Source of the DNA: Homalodisca vitripennis
Lineage: Eukaryota; Arthropoda; Insecta; Hemiptera; Cicadellidae
DNA: 64,000 nt
Direction: 5' to 3'
NCBI RefSeq assembly: GCF_021130785.1
Contig: NC_060213.1
Coordinates: 116,328,501 to 116,392,500, forward strand
Made by a program: the position numbers and the translations under genes. Under the pieces are notes generated by a model. The model saw only the letters and a list, made by a program, of their open reading frames with translations, searched no databases and had not been told where the DNA came from. How positions within the stretch are numbered: position 1 is the stretch's first letter; the number at the start of each line of letters is the position of its first letter. Shown here one piece after another: positions 36,658 to 49,227 of the stretch.

Positions 36658-38586
36658 TTATGGTACGTAGTTAAGTCTGGTTATAGACAGCCTCCCTTCC
36701 AAATACGACTCAAACCATTGAACAACATTATCACTAAAAATATAAGATTTAAGAATTGAAACTAACAACTTATGATTTACACGATCGAAGGCACGGCTAA
36801 AGTCAAGTAACATTAGTACAGTAAGGCACCCTCTATCCATCCCTAGTCTTACATCATCAGTTATTTTTACTAAAGCAGACTGTGTACTAAAATGTGTTCT
36901 ATAACCTGACTGATATTTATTCAGTATATTATTGTCATTAAAATACTCAATAACCTGCTTATACACCAATTTGTCTAATACCTTTCCCAAAACACATAAT
37001 ATATTTATAGGTCTATAATTCTTACATTATATAGGATTTACAACTTTAGGTAATGGTAAAATCATTGACCTTTTCCACTGATCAGGATATTTAGCACACT
37101 GCAGAGAGAAGTTAAAAATATGCGAAATTACAGGTTTTATATTTTCAAACACCAACTTCACATCCCTCAATGAAATACCATCACTACCTACTGCATTGTA
37201 AGATATCTCATTTAACACTTCAGATATATTTTTATAACTAACATTTGAAAATTTCAGAAAAGTATGATTATTATCATCAACGTCTCTCAGAGCTTCATAA
37301 TAATCTACTAAATCCCTATTAATTACATTATCTATACCACAAAAATAATTATTTAAATCATTTAAATCTACAACAGGTTCAATTAATTTATTACATTGCT
37401 TTCCCGCTCCTGGATTTTTTATAACTTTCCACACATCCTTGCTAGGCTTATCTACTCGTAACAACTTATCAAAGTACCTGTTTCTACCATCTCTAGTCAA
37501 TCTCTCCACCCTATTTCTTATCAATCTATAAGATTCCCAAATAAATACATCTTTTGTTCTTATATATTGCTTATATAACCTACCTCTTTCTTTCATTTGA
37601 GTTTTAATTTCAGAATTAATCCATGGACATGGATTTCTATTTTTTGAAATCTTTCTTTCTGGAACATATTTATTAAGTAATTGTAATACTTTATCTGAAA
37701 CAATATCAACTTTTTCATCTATAGTAGTTTTCAAATACATTTCATTAAATTCTAAAGTACTACACTCATTATTAAGTTCATCTATTGCAATATTTTTATA
37801 ATCCTTAATCACTATTAATTCCTTATTATTAGCTAATCGTACCTTCAAATTCAATTCAACATATATCATGTCATGATATGAGATTCCTGGTACTGGTATT
37901 TGACCAAAATTCTTAACTCTATTAAGCTCATTACATATTATCAAATCTAGCCATGTGTCTGACTGTGGTAAATGAAAAGTAGGTCTTAAAGGTAAAATAG
38001 ACAAATTCAAATTACTAACTAAATTTACAAGTTCATTTTTATCAGCAAAAACTCTGTTTGTTGCTAGATCTGTATTGAAATTACCAATAATTAAAATATT
38101 AGTATATAAAGGCAATAAATTAGCAATAATCTCAAAAAACTCATTAATAAATCCAATTTTAGGTGGCCGATATACCACACAAAGAAGAAGTTTCCACCCT
38201 AATGACAATTCTATAATCAAAAACTCAGGTTTTCTGCAGTACGAAGCCTGCGAAAACGCTACTACCCTAGTATTACAACTTTTATTAAAATAAATAGCTA
38301 CCCCTCCTCCTTCCTTATCTTGTCTATCGTGTCTTAAAATATCATAACTGTTTAAAATATATGGCTCTGAAGAAACCACAGGCTTCAAAAAGGTTTCTGT
38401 TACTGCAATGACATCGAATACACCGTCATTAAACACATTAAAAAAAGATTCTCTATGAACCTGAAGATTCTCCACATTTACATGTGCTATTTTTAAAACT
38501 TTTCTAGAACTATTCTGATTAGCAATATTAAAAGTACTATTTGTCATTAATTTTAACAATTTTACAAAACACAATACATTTTCCAT
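36658..38586 (-). pseudogene. Element A ORF2: endonuclease-reverse transcriptase (CR1/Jockey group), 3' truncated
   Basis: Reads from ATG at 38586. APE-type endonuclease motifs: HVNVENLQ (about residue 40), VTETFL (about 61), GGGVAIYF (about 94), VVYRPP (about 136) and IIGNFN (about 166), where families normally have GDFN, so a catalytic Asp is replaced by Asn; then TWLDLI and ISYHDMI. The RT domain follows with GSDGISLRDV and ILPLPK. An in-frame TAA at 37027-37029 interrupts the frame exactly where element B reads SPIETKDYRPINIL; here it reads NPI-stop-CKNYRPINIL. The same frame then stays open to 36658 through STQSALVKITDDV and RT motif A (LLDFSRAFDRVNH). The copy ends before the GVPQGS and YADD motifs, so its catalytic core and 3' end are missing. 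ORF1 lies directly upstream on the same strand. The same gene type makes the enzyme for target-primed reverse transcription; this copy cannot. Confidence 0.85.
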
Positions 38587-38809
38587 AATGACAGATACAA
38601 AATTTATCCACTACAATACATGTTGAAAACAAATAGTTAAGCCTACACACAATATTGAAAAAGACCTTTTCCTCGAGATTCGTATGAAAAACCAATAAAA
38701 CAACAAAACACAGGGGTATAGTTAATTTAACATTTAACACATATCCCTTTTTAAATACGTTTCCTTGACTGCTTGATAAAACACTTTTCCTCATGACACT
38801 TCTCACTCT

Positions 38810-39468
38810 TCATACAAGTTTATCAATGTCATCTTGACTGTTGATAATCACATACCGATCACCTTGATTTTCCCTCATGTAGATTTGACTATTTAGAACC
38901 CACAAATAAGTGTATTGTTTCTCATTCTTCACAGCACGTGCTGCATTCAATAACTTTCTTCTTTCCATCGTGAAGCTATCATTGAAGTAAATGACGGTCG
39001 CCTCTCCTTCCATAAATCCAATGTCACGAGAATTAAGGTTCCTTTTTTCTCTGCGTTTTGTCACCATTGCTTCCTTGTCCAACTTGCGTACGAATCGAAC
39101 AACAATACTTCCGGCTCAAGTTTTGTACCGGCTCCTTTGTATCTGAACACATTATCAATCATGTTTTCATTAAAATTGAAGCCAATAACTTCTGAGATTC
39201 TACTGATCAATCCAATGAGATTCTCTCTTTCCATAAAAGGAACTCCACTAATTTCCAAATCTTTATCTCTATTTGCCTGTTCCATTGCATTTAATTTTAC
39301 TGTCAAATCTTGCACATTTTTTTTTTAATTTGCATTTTCCTGATAAATTACAGAAATGTCCGCTACAACTTTTTCCATACTCTTCCCAATATCATCAATT
39401 TTCTTTCCATTCTCAATTATCCATTCAGAATATTTTTCCATCTGATTAGCAAACCCACTACGGCGAGC

Positions 39469-39473
<5 letters not shown>
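38810..39473 (-). pseudogene. Element A ORF1: nucleic-acid-binding protein, 5' truncated and frameshifted
   Basis: The 5' part (39473 to about 39316) translates as a heptad-like, charged stretch (ANQMEKYSEWIIENGKKID) suggesting a coiled coil. It continues at 39315 with LNAMEQANRDKDLEISGVPF, ENLIGLISRISEVIGF and VFRYKG, then a frameshift near 39065, then TKRREKRNLNSRDIG, ATVIYFNDSFTMERRKLLNAA and YLWVLNSQIYMRE to a stop at 38810. This order (coiled coil, EISGVP, I-YIND-LT-..R-LL..A, VW...G.IY.R) is that of the ORF1 proteins of CR1/Jockey-group elements related to the baculovirus FP-like fold, which bind the element RNA. The N-terminus is lost at the (GA)n tract starting at 39474. ORF2 begins about 220 bp downstream. 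Confidence 0.75.

Positions 39474-39529
<56 letters not shown>
39474..39529. repeat. (GA)n microsatellite between elements A and B
   Basis: 56 bp of pure GA on the plus strand, that is (TC)n on the strand of the elements. It separates the 5' edge of element A (ORF1 relic) from the 3' end of element B. Confidence 0.95.
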
Positions 39530-39532
<3 letters not shown>

Positions 39533-41058
39533 TGATACTTTCTTTATTTACCCTGCCCCAGAGGTCCACTCTTACACCGGGACAGGCTCAAATTTGTACA
39601 ATTACATTGTTTTTTACCGAGTTGTGGCACCCAATTTCATAATAACACACATGAAACATTGACTATCATTTTAATCATAATAATCTAACTTTATCTAAAC
39701 TTTAAATTTAATTGTTAATTATAATATATTATTTGACTAAAATAATTTAACTTTATCATTTTTGTTGATTTACAAAACACTAGCTACAATTATTTTCTAA
39801 GGAAAAAGTTTACACAATTTATATGAATATATTTCATTTATTTACTAAAACTTAAATGCGCAAATGTTTCTACTTTTTATATTGCACACATAAAAACACA
39901 TTTTTACTGTTTTAAATGTATAATAAACTATTACTTTATCAAATTAACAACAACAAACATAAGTGGAGTTACTCTAGACAATTAATATAAATCTATATGA
40001 TTTTAATTAGCTTATCCTTCAATGCTTAAATTTTTAACTTTAGACTACCTTTTAAAGCTAAAAAATCGATTCTCAAATAAAACGTGTATTACAATAAGAT
40101 CATACATCACAAGATAAGAATTAATTTTTCCTGCTTACGGATGACGAACATTAACACATTACTCATATCTTTTTACTAACTTGTCCTTCAATAATCTTTT
40201 AAAAGTTTGTTCTGAGGGAACATTTTTTATATTATTGTCTAAAACACTCATTAGTCTAATAGATTTTACATGAAAAGAATTTGTATAAATCACCGTTCTG
40301 TGAATAGGAAAGAGCAAAGCTGTGCTTCCACAACGAGTGTTTCTTTGATGAACATTATACATACTAACGCAACGCTCAAACAGATAATCTGGTTTTTCAT
40401 ATTTCAATATCTTAAATAACATTGTTAAGACAGAATATTCTAATCTTTTTCTAATTTTTACCCATCTTAAATTCCAATAGTAAATAGTTACATGATCATC
40501 AAGTTTTAGGTTATAAATATATCTTATACACGCATTCTGTGCTACCTGTAATCTATTCATTAGTGAGTTATTTAAATCACAATATGCTGCTTCAGCGTAA
40601 TCAAAAAATTGGAACACCAATGTCTGAATCATTAGTTTCTTTACATGTACTAATGGATTAAAACTAAGTCTTTTAAACTGGTATAAACATTGATAAACTT
40701 TCTTAACTATGCTGTCCACCTGCTCGGCCCAAGATAAAGTGTTTGACATATTAAGACCTAAATTTACAAAACTATTTTCATATTTCAGTACTGTTCCTGC
40801 AATCACGATCGGTAATACATTTTCATAATCTATATTTGCTAAGGTTCGGGAGGTTCCCAATATCATAGACTTACATTTTAAAGCATTCAAATTTAACCCA
40901 TGACTTTTACACCAGCTAGAAATATTACATAAATCGGCGTTCATTGCATCAACAGCTTAATTTATCTTATTTATATTACAACCTATGTACAGCTGCATAT
41001 CATCAGCATAACACATAAATTTGCTAAACATAATAATTTCATATATTCTATTTATATA
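39530..41058 (-). pseudogene. Element B, 3' half: RT catalytic box, C-terminal domain and 3' UTR
   Basis: Read on the minus strand from 41058: LYINRIYEIIMFSKFMCYADD (YADD catalytic box at 40999-41010), one stop in NKIN-stop-AVDAM, then an open frame 40944-40159 of 261 codons with ISSWCKSHGLNLNALKCK, FVNLGLNMSNTLSWAEQV, LMIQTLVFQFFDYAEA, QNACIRYIYNLK and FPIHRTVIYTNSFHVKSIRL, ending in TAA at 40159-40161. These are the thumb and C-terminal motifs of insect CR1-like elements. About 630 bp of 3' UTR follow, with an AATAAA at 39543-39548 (minus strand), ending at the (TC)n tract. The upstream half lies at 44145-45595, on the other side of element C. Confidence 0.85.
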
Positions 41059-43742
41059 TAATTGCATTGACAGAAACCTGGTTACTTCCTGAAATAAATA
41101 ATGGGGAAATGTTTAATAATGAGTTTAGTATTTTTCGTAGAGATAGGGATAGGCTAGTGAGTGGAATGGGCAAGGGGGGAGGAGTTATATTAGCTGTTAG
41201 GAATAATTGTTTACAGTCTGAGCATGTGTTAGTTGATAGGTCAGAAGAGATTATATGGGTTAAAGTTAGGGATGGGAAGGGGTTTGCTTTATTGATTGGA
41301 GTAGTATACTTTAGGTGTAATTCTAGTTTAGATGCTTATATTAGGTTTTTTGAATTTGTAGAAAGGTTATGTAGTACCTATAAATGTAGAATTTGCATTC
41401 TTGGGGATTTCAACTTAAGAATACTTCCTCATGAAGATTTAGAAAAAGGTGACAGCATTTTTAATGAGTTAAGTAATTTTATGAATTTGGGAAATTTGTC
41501 TATACATAATTTTATACCTAATCACCAGGGCAGAACATTGGATCTTGTTATTTCAAATTGGCTGGAACTGGGTTTGGCCTATCATTGTGACAGCCCCATT
41601 GTTAATGAGGACAATTACCACCCTGCTTTATATTTGGAAGCTAGAATGGTGCATTATGGTTGGAATAAGTCAGGAAATAGTAATAACAACAGCATTAGTA
41701 GTTATAATTTTAAAAAAAACAAATTTTGTAGAGTTGTATCATGGTCTTAGGAGCATTGATTGGTCCTTTTTGGATAATAATAATGATCCTAATTTGGCTG
41801 TGGACTTATTTTACAAAGCAATTTATCAAGTTTTTGATAACTGTTGTCCAAAGAGGAACAAAGTGAAACGTGGATATCTAGTATGGTATAGTAACGAACT
41901 AATAAATATTATTAAATTAAAAATAAGAATTAAAAGGAAGTTAACACGAAACTTTAATGAGATAGATTTAAGAGAGTTCAAAAGATTAAGGAAAAATATT
42001 AAATGTAGAATAAAATTGGATTATTATATTTATTTAAATAGTGTTGAAAGTAGCATCAATAAAGATGTGAGAAAATTCTGGGATTTTATAAAGAATTCAA
42101 GGAATCATAAGAATGCTAATAATCATATGTCAGATGGATGTCAGATTATTAAAGGGGATAGTAACATAGCGGAAGCATTTGCTACATACTTTAAATCTAC
42201 TTTCACTTCATCCTCTTTAACTGGAAAGTTCACTGACCCTGGAACTTGTCTATCCTCCCTAGCCTTAGTTATTGATAAGATATTTGAGGATGATGTAAGT
42301 GATGCTATTAAATACCTTAGTTGTAATCGATCTGCTGGCCCAGATAAAATCCCATCATATATTTATAAGGGTTGTAGTGAAATATTTGTGAAACCACTTT
42401 GTGTAATTTTTAACATTTGTTTAATTAATTGTTGTTTTCCTGATTTGTTTAAATTAACTCGAGTAACACCTATTTTTAAAAGTGGAAATTCCAAGCTTGT
42501 ACAGTGTTATCGCCCAGTTGCAATTTTATCAACTCTTGCAAAAATATTTGAGATTATTATTTGTAAAAAATTGTAAATTTTATGACACCATTGACGTCTG
42601 ATAGGCAGCATGGGTTTCAAGCTAAGAAATCAATTGTTACAAATTTGTTAAATTTTACGGAATATGTCTTATTTCAAATGGATAATAACTCTCAGGTAGA
42701 TGTAATATTTACAGATTTAACTAAGGCGTTTGATAGAGTAGATCACAGTTTAATTTTAAGTAAAATGCATAATTTAGGTTTCTCGTCTAAGTTGGTAAAT
42801 TTTTTTTCTTCTTACTTTTCTAATAGGTTACAATATGTTTCTTATATGGGGCACAATTCTAGTCAATATTTAGTAACTTCAGGGGTCAAACTTTGGCCCA
42901 GTACTTTTTAATTTGTTTATCAATGATATTGTTAACTGCACAAAAAATTCACAAATTTTACTGTACGCAGATGACCTTAAACTTTATAAAGTAGTCAATA
43001 GCCCTCAGGATTCCAACGCATTACAGGGGGATTTGGATGCAATTGTAGATTGGACTAGTAAATATAAGATCTTTTTTAATATTAGTAAGTGCAAAGTAAT
43101 GTCATTCACAAGGAAAAAGATATCAATTTCGACTATGCTATAAATGGTAGTAATCTTGAAAGGGTATTTGAATTTAAGGATTTAGGCGTAATTTTGGATC
43201 CTACTTTAACTTTCAATCCTCATATCTCATCTACTGTAAACAAGGGCTACAAAAACTTGGGATTTATTATTAATTTTCAGTCTTCAAATTTTCATTCAAT
43301 TTCAACCTTAAAAACATTGTATATATCACTTGTCCGATCAAATTTAGAATTTGCTAATATAGTATGGAATCCTTATTTTGCTAATCGCATTAATTTAATT
43401 GAAAAGGTAAAAAAAAGGTTTTTACGATATTTATATTTTTAAAAAACTGGTCACTTTACCTTCGATATTTCATATAATCAACTTTTAAGCATTTTTGAAA
43501 TGGAAAGTCTTCAAAAACGTAGAAAATTATCGAATTTACTTTTTCTTTTTAAATTGCTGAGAGGTGAAGTAATGGATTCATTTTGCTTGTCAAAAATTAA
43601 TTTTTACACTCCATCATTTTATAATAGATCCCAAAATTAGTTTCACATTAATTTTTCTCGTACAATGGCACATTTTTCATCACCTTTGAATACAATGATG
43701 AGATTGCATAATTCTTTGCCTGGGGAGGTTCATATATATTAT

Positions 43743-43751
<9 letters not shown>

Positions 43752-43808
<57 letters not shown>
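43752..43808. repeat. (CA)n microsatellite inside element C
   Basis: 57 bp of pure CA, preceded by a short CG run, in the C-terminal coding or 3' UTR part of element C. Confidence 0.95.
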
Positions 43809-43811
<3 letters not shown>

Positions 43812-43900
43812 CTTTTTGTTATGGCTTATCTTGACTTTGTTAATATTTATGATTATTTATTATTGTTGTTATTTTGTTTATAATTTTATTATAGTTACGT

Positions 43901-43905
<5 letters not shown>

Positions 43906-43958
<53 letters not shown>
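43906..43958. repeat. (TA)n microsatellite inside the 3' UTR of element C
   Basis: About 53 bp of TA, followed by three TATG units. It lies about 100 bp after the (CA)n tract and before the A-rich tail. Confidence 0.95.
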
Positions 43959-43972
<14 letters not shown>

Positions 43973-44144
43973 GTTATTTATCTTTAGGCTTAATTATCTA
44001 TTTAATGGAACTATTTTGGTGGAACACTGGACTGGATTGAATTTATTTGAATGTGTGAATATTATTGCATGTCATCTTGATTTAAACATGCACAATGTAA
44101 TTGGGTGTGTAACCTGTATTGTTGCATGTAAATAAAATAAATAA

Positions 44145-45594
44145 ATATAAAGTGAGAAAAGTAAGGCAGACAATGTTGATCCCTGGGGAACTCCTACAGG
44201 ATTAATCTTCCAATTGGATAACATTCCACCACTAGTTTTTACTCGTTGATTTCTATTCAATAGATATGATCTGAACCATTTAACTACATTGTCACTAATA
44301 TTATAAGATTCCAAAACTGCTAATAACAACTCATGATTTACACAGTAGTAAGCACGACTGAAATCTAGAAGTGTTAAGACTACTATTTCCCTTTTATCCA
44401 TTGACTACCTTATATCGTCCGTAATCCTAATCAGAGCCGTCTGAGTACTATACATTGGTCTATATTCAGATTGATATTTACATAAAATATTACACTCATT
44501 AACATATATAGATAATTGTTGATACACCAACTTATCCATTATTTTACCCAAAACACACAGTATATTAATAGGTCTATAATCTTTAGTTTCTATAGGACTC
44601 TTAACTTTAGGTAACGGAAGAATTAATGCATTTTTCCATTGACTTGGATAGCTACTATATAACAAAGAAAAATTAAAAACGTGTAACAACACATCTCGTA
44701 TTTCATGAAAAATCAATCTAATAAACTTTATATGTATATCGTCATTACCCACAGCCTTAGATGATATATCCATAATTGCTTTGTAAATAGCTTCAACAGT
44801 TATTTGCGTGAAGTTAAAATTATTTGCTTCCAAACATCTCTTATTTTTATAATATTCAATCAAATCCCTGTCTATTTCATTATTTATGCCACAGAAATAA
44901 TCATTGAGACAATCCAACTGAACAACCGGATCACCCAGCTGTTTCGATTGTTTACCAGCTCCCTGATCTCTAATGAGTTTCCACATATCTCGCCTTGATC
45001 TCTCCTCACTTAAATAATTTTTAAATTATTTATTCCTCTCGTCCCTAATAATTCTCTTAACTCTATTTCTCATTAACCTATATTCTTCCCATATTTCTCT
45101 ATCTTTGGATCTAACGTAACATTTATACAACTTATCTCTATTTAAAATTAATTTTTTGATATCTTCATTGACCCACGGACATACATTTCTTTTATTACTT
45201 ACATTTCTTAGATGAATATATTTTTTATACAGACTTGACAATGTCTCTGACAGAACTTTTACCTTATCATCAATAGTATTACAGGTATACAAATTATCCC
45301 ATAATTACCCAACACACTCCTGTTTAAGTTCATCAACCTGGACATTTTTAAAATCTCTGACTACACTCATATTTTTATTTACATACAATTTAGTTTTTAA
45401 ATTTACCTCTGTATAAATGAAATCATAATAAGAAAGCCCAGATATAGAAATCTGCCCATAATCGTTCACTCTACTCAAATCGTTTGTAAACATGATATCT
45501 AGCCAAGTTTCAGATTCTGGTCTGTGGTATGTGGGGTTTAATGGTAATATAGACATATTCAAATTTTTAACAGTATCCAATAAATACGTTTTTT

Positions 45595-45595
<1 letters not shown>
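44145..45595 (-). pseudogene. Element B, 5' half: endonuclease C-part and N-terminal RT, with nonsense codons
   Basis: Begins inside the endonuclease directly at the (TC)n edge (KTYLLDTVKNLNMSILPLNP, matching element A residues around NELVNLVSNLNLSILPL). It continues TWLDIMFTND and LSYYDFI, where the conserved His of the SxHD motif is Tyr. One frame holds throughout, broken by stops at 45305, 45026 and 44405. RT pieces: ILPLPKVKSPIETKDYRPIN, STQTALIRITDDI, LLDFSRAYYCVNHELL (the second motif A Asp replaced by Tyr) and GVPQGSTLSALLFSLYI, at which point element C interrupts. Joined to the 3' half at 41058, the frame reads SLYINRIYE. Roughly half the residues match element A by eye, so A and B are the same family but not the same subfamily. 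Confidence 0.85.

Positions 45596-45673
<78 letters not shown>
45596..45673. repeat. (GA)n microsatellite at the 5' edge of element B
   Basis: 78 bp of pure GA on the plus strand, (TC)n on the element strand, directly abutting the truncated endonuclease reading frame of element B. Open frames made of RE or SL repeats across it are not genes. Confidence 0.95.
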
Positions 45674-45679
<6 letters not shown>

Positions 45680-48600
45680 TAATTCATATACTTATATAAT
45701 TCTATATATGTTCTATAGACCATGCTGTCGTTAGTTGATGTTGAGTCCATGTTGAGTTTTGTTACTTCAAATCAATTGCTTTAAAGTTTTTATATGTCTA
45801 ATTTAATTTCTACTTATGATAAATTCTCATGAAATATCGTAAATATAGATATGAATTTTTTTTCTGTGTCATACATTCAAATATCATATGTTAGCAGTTA
45901 GTTTATTTACCAATTTCTTTTTATATATTAGATTTAGTTAGTGTTTTCTAGGGGACATTTATTTTAATTTATAAGATTCAAGTTGTTAACGTAAACTTGA
46001 GGGATGTGGTTATGTCTAATTTCCAATATATAGGTGCTGGGCGTTCCGTTATATTATACTGTGGTGATGTCAGGTTACTGAAAGTTTCATAATATATAGC
46101 ACTTAGTACATCCTCATCATATAATTTCTATATTAATAATAACCATCCCAAAAATACGAGATTCTCACGAGGTCTTACGAAGAAAAGGGTAATATAGTAT
46201 ATGAGGTTATTCATTTATTAAGTAAAATGAAATATAATTGCGTACATGTCTTAGAAGCCCATTTTGGTTAAAATTCAACTAAGATAGATTTTATAACCGT
46301 CTTTATATTAAGCGTTCAAGTTAGCAGCTCTGCCTTTAATATCTGAGTTTCAACACAGTACTTATATTTCATTATATAGTAAGAATAATTCATTTTTAAC
46401 ATTCCCGTAAAATCCTAATAATTTTTAATTTCCTAATATATTTAAATAGTTTGCACAAACACAATCCGAAAAAATAAATAAATAGTTTTATACTAGTAAG
46501 CTTACACATTTGGAATGAATTTGCAATATTTATGTATATGGTAGACAGGAGATTTGCAGCCATCGCAATAACAACATGCTAGCTCTGCATTGCACAACCT
46601 TAACTTGACATTTAATACTAAGCAGTTGTATTGTGTTATTTAGTTATTCCATCCTTAAACTATTTTCTTCACAAACACTGGTCTGATTTTTGAGTTTTTG
46701 AAATATCAGAGAAGTCTTTATTATGATGTCGATTTGCCCATTATTGCAATATAGGGGGAATTTACCCCTTTACCCCATATAATCCAAACTTCCAAAAAGT
46801 AACCGATTGGATCTAATTTAAATTATTCTGAAATATACATTCACAGTTATTAGTAAATAGCGAAATGTGTAGTAAAAATACGATAGAACACTTATTATCA
46901 GTTAATACGTAAACCCTCTGTCCGAACCATCAGTTATATTTTCACTTTACTTGAAAAATTTACTAAATGAAGAACCCCGTAGAATAAATTTGCATTTTCT
47001 TCCTAATACCAGTGAGGATATCGTAGGTTTTTTGTTATTTATGATTAACAGAGTAATTATTTGGAGAAAGGAATATTTATAGGGCTTAGGTTTGGAAATG
47101 TTCACTGACACTGTCAGTGTCCTGTCATTATAGCAATGCAATAGAACTGAACCATAAACACCTGTATAGTAAATATGAGAATTAACAACATTCACGCACT
47201 CATTTTAACGTTAATAACATGGATTTTATGAATTAAAATAAATGTGCCCTTAAGCAAAATTACCTTGATCTTTCCTGGTAGTATATTTTATTTGGTAGAA
47301 TTTTTGTCCTGTTATATATCCTTTACGGATAAAATAAGCTTTTAAGCCTTATAAAAGGAATTCTTACTCCGACCAAAAATCAATAATACCGCTGTAAATG
47401 TAGTTGTCCGCTGGGAGCTAGTGAAAAAGATATATGTAAACCTGGCATTAAATATGTGAAGTCCGATTATTTAAATCTTATATCCCATAGTTTCAATACT
47501 GAACCAAAACAGCTATTGTAAAAGTTATAAAATCATTTAACTATACATTTATCTTCTCAATAATTAGCCTTATGAAATCATGTTTTCGAGAAACTTTTAC
47601 CTTATTACATAAACACGTCAAAAGTGCTTGAATGTTATTGTTTGCAACAAAATAGACATTTTTACTATTTAAAAGTATCAAATGCGTTAAAGATAATGTT
47701 ACACAAATGTAAAATAGAACTATTTTTACTTATACCACCTTTTTTCCTCCTTTCGTTACCAGATTCATGTTTAAAAGCTTTTAGGTGAAAGCTGTCAGAA
47801 AAAAAACTAGTCAAGTAGACTAAGCTCAATTTTTTATAAATCATTTGTCCACCATATCAATGAGATTTTTGTCAAGTTAAAAATTTGAAAGATTTGGAAA
47901 AACGTTCTTGGCATTAGATCATTTGTAATATTTTAACCCAATTGTAACTTTTACGTTTATGTGAGAGTTATGAATTCATAGAATAATGTATATTAAGAAG
48001 AAACTGAATTAAATAAAACTTTTTGCAACTGCTTAACAGTTTGGTCCCGTCTAAGTTATATTTTAAAGTATCAAATATCTTATATTGTATAAGATATTTA
48101 CATTATGTGTTTCTTATATCACAAATGTTTCAGAATCAGCATTCAAAATTTAATGTTGTCTATATTTACTCATTTTATTTGTCAAATAGAACCGTAAGCT
48201 ATGTGTAGTACACAAATAACTAGACTATAAACACGGTTTTTATCAGAAAACAAATGTAAAACTTATACAATAAAACAGATGTAAAACCCATGTTACAGTA
48301 GGTGAGAGAACATAAACCCAAACAAGATTTGTAGTTGTTACTTTTGTTACTGTGACGGATTTCCTTCGTAACACGATCTTGCCACGATGTAATTGGATAT
48401 GATCAAATCACGGTTTTATGTTGCATAATATACGTGCCCAAATTAGAGTTATGCAATGTTACCTAATTTACTGTAAAAACCATTATGAAATATATGAATA
48501 TGTTAGTTTAATGTCCAGAATACAGTTCCTGCGAGTAACATATACATCCAGCAGGACATGGTTTAAAGCTTAACAACTTCTGAGAGTTTTATATACCATG

Positions 48601-49170
48601 CCTCTACGGGCATATATACTAATTTATGAAACAGAGGAGAGTTGCTGCAACTAGAATACCTGGTCGTGCTGCTGAAATTTTTCACTGGAACTGATGACAA
48701 TGTGAACGCTAAAACGAATGTTCAAAGTCTGTACTGTTATTTGTAGGTTGAGATAACCGCGATACTATAAAACTCATGGGATCTTTTAAAAATCTTGTTG
48801 CAGAGAAACGAGACCGATATATATAACGAAAAATGATGTTACGATATGCATATTGAAATAAAACTGTTAGCTGGAGATGCAGTACTGCTGTCAACAACTT
48901 GTTGCAAAGGTTCCGCAAATGGAACGACTTGGCACACCTCTATTATTGAGCCAGCTGATTTAAATTGATACATTTCAAAATATGAATAAGAACACCTGCA
49001 ATAATTTTGATATGCCTTGTTTACATAAACATATTATTTTCATATTATTGCTAGGTTAACAGGCACTCTTAAGCACTAAAAAGCACTATGACGTGACTGA
49101 TAATTGATGGGATCACTATGACGTAGACAAATTTAGATTTAGAATTTGACCATCAAAAATTATGTTTATG
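45680..49170. other. AT-rich stretch without recognisable genes
   Basis: Nothing recognised. The missing 5' part of element B does not continue here. Confidence 0.5.
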
Positions 49171-49174
49171 TTTT

Positions 49175-49179
<5 letters not shown>

Positions 49180-49226
<47 letters not shown>
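49180..49226. repeat. (TA)n microsatellite
   Basis: Uninterrupted TA run of about 47 bp. Confidence 0.95.

Positions 49227-49227
<1 letters not shown>

Larger units (their letters stand above)
41059..44144 (+). pseudogene. Element C: 5'-truncated Jockey-like retrotransposon inserted in B
   Basis: Begins inside the endonuclease at IALTETWLLPE and continues with GGGVILAV, GVVYFR, ILGDFN and LDLVISNWLE. A frameshift near 41710, in a run of A, leads to the RT part (SAGPDKIPSYIYKG, TRVTPIFKSG, YRPVAILSTLAKIFE). A second frameshift near 42570 leads to DRQHGFQ and RT motif A (FTDLTKAFDRVDH, near 42710). A third lies in motif B near 42885, where SGVPQGS is collapsed. Then FNLFINDI and YADD (42964-42975), a fourth frameshift near 43115, and FKDLGVILDPTLTF. 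The 3' region contains (CA)n and (TA)n tracts and ends in AAATAAAATAAATAA. ATATA (41054-41058 and 44145-44149) fits a target duplication. Dead copy. Confidence 0.85.

Noticed and set aside
38537..38806. 89-codon minus-strand ORF between ORF1 and ORF2 of element A
   Set aside because: It lies in the inter-ORF spacer and overlaps the start of ORF2 in another frame; the translation is hydrophobic and low-complexity with no family resemblance.
45492..45750. ORFs of RE or SL repeats
   Set aside because: Simple translation of the (GA)n tract.
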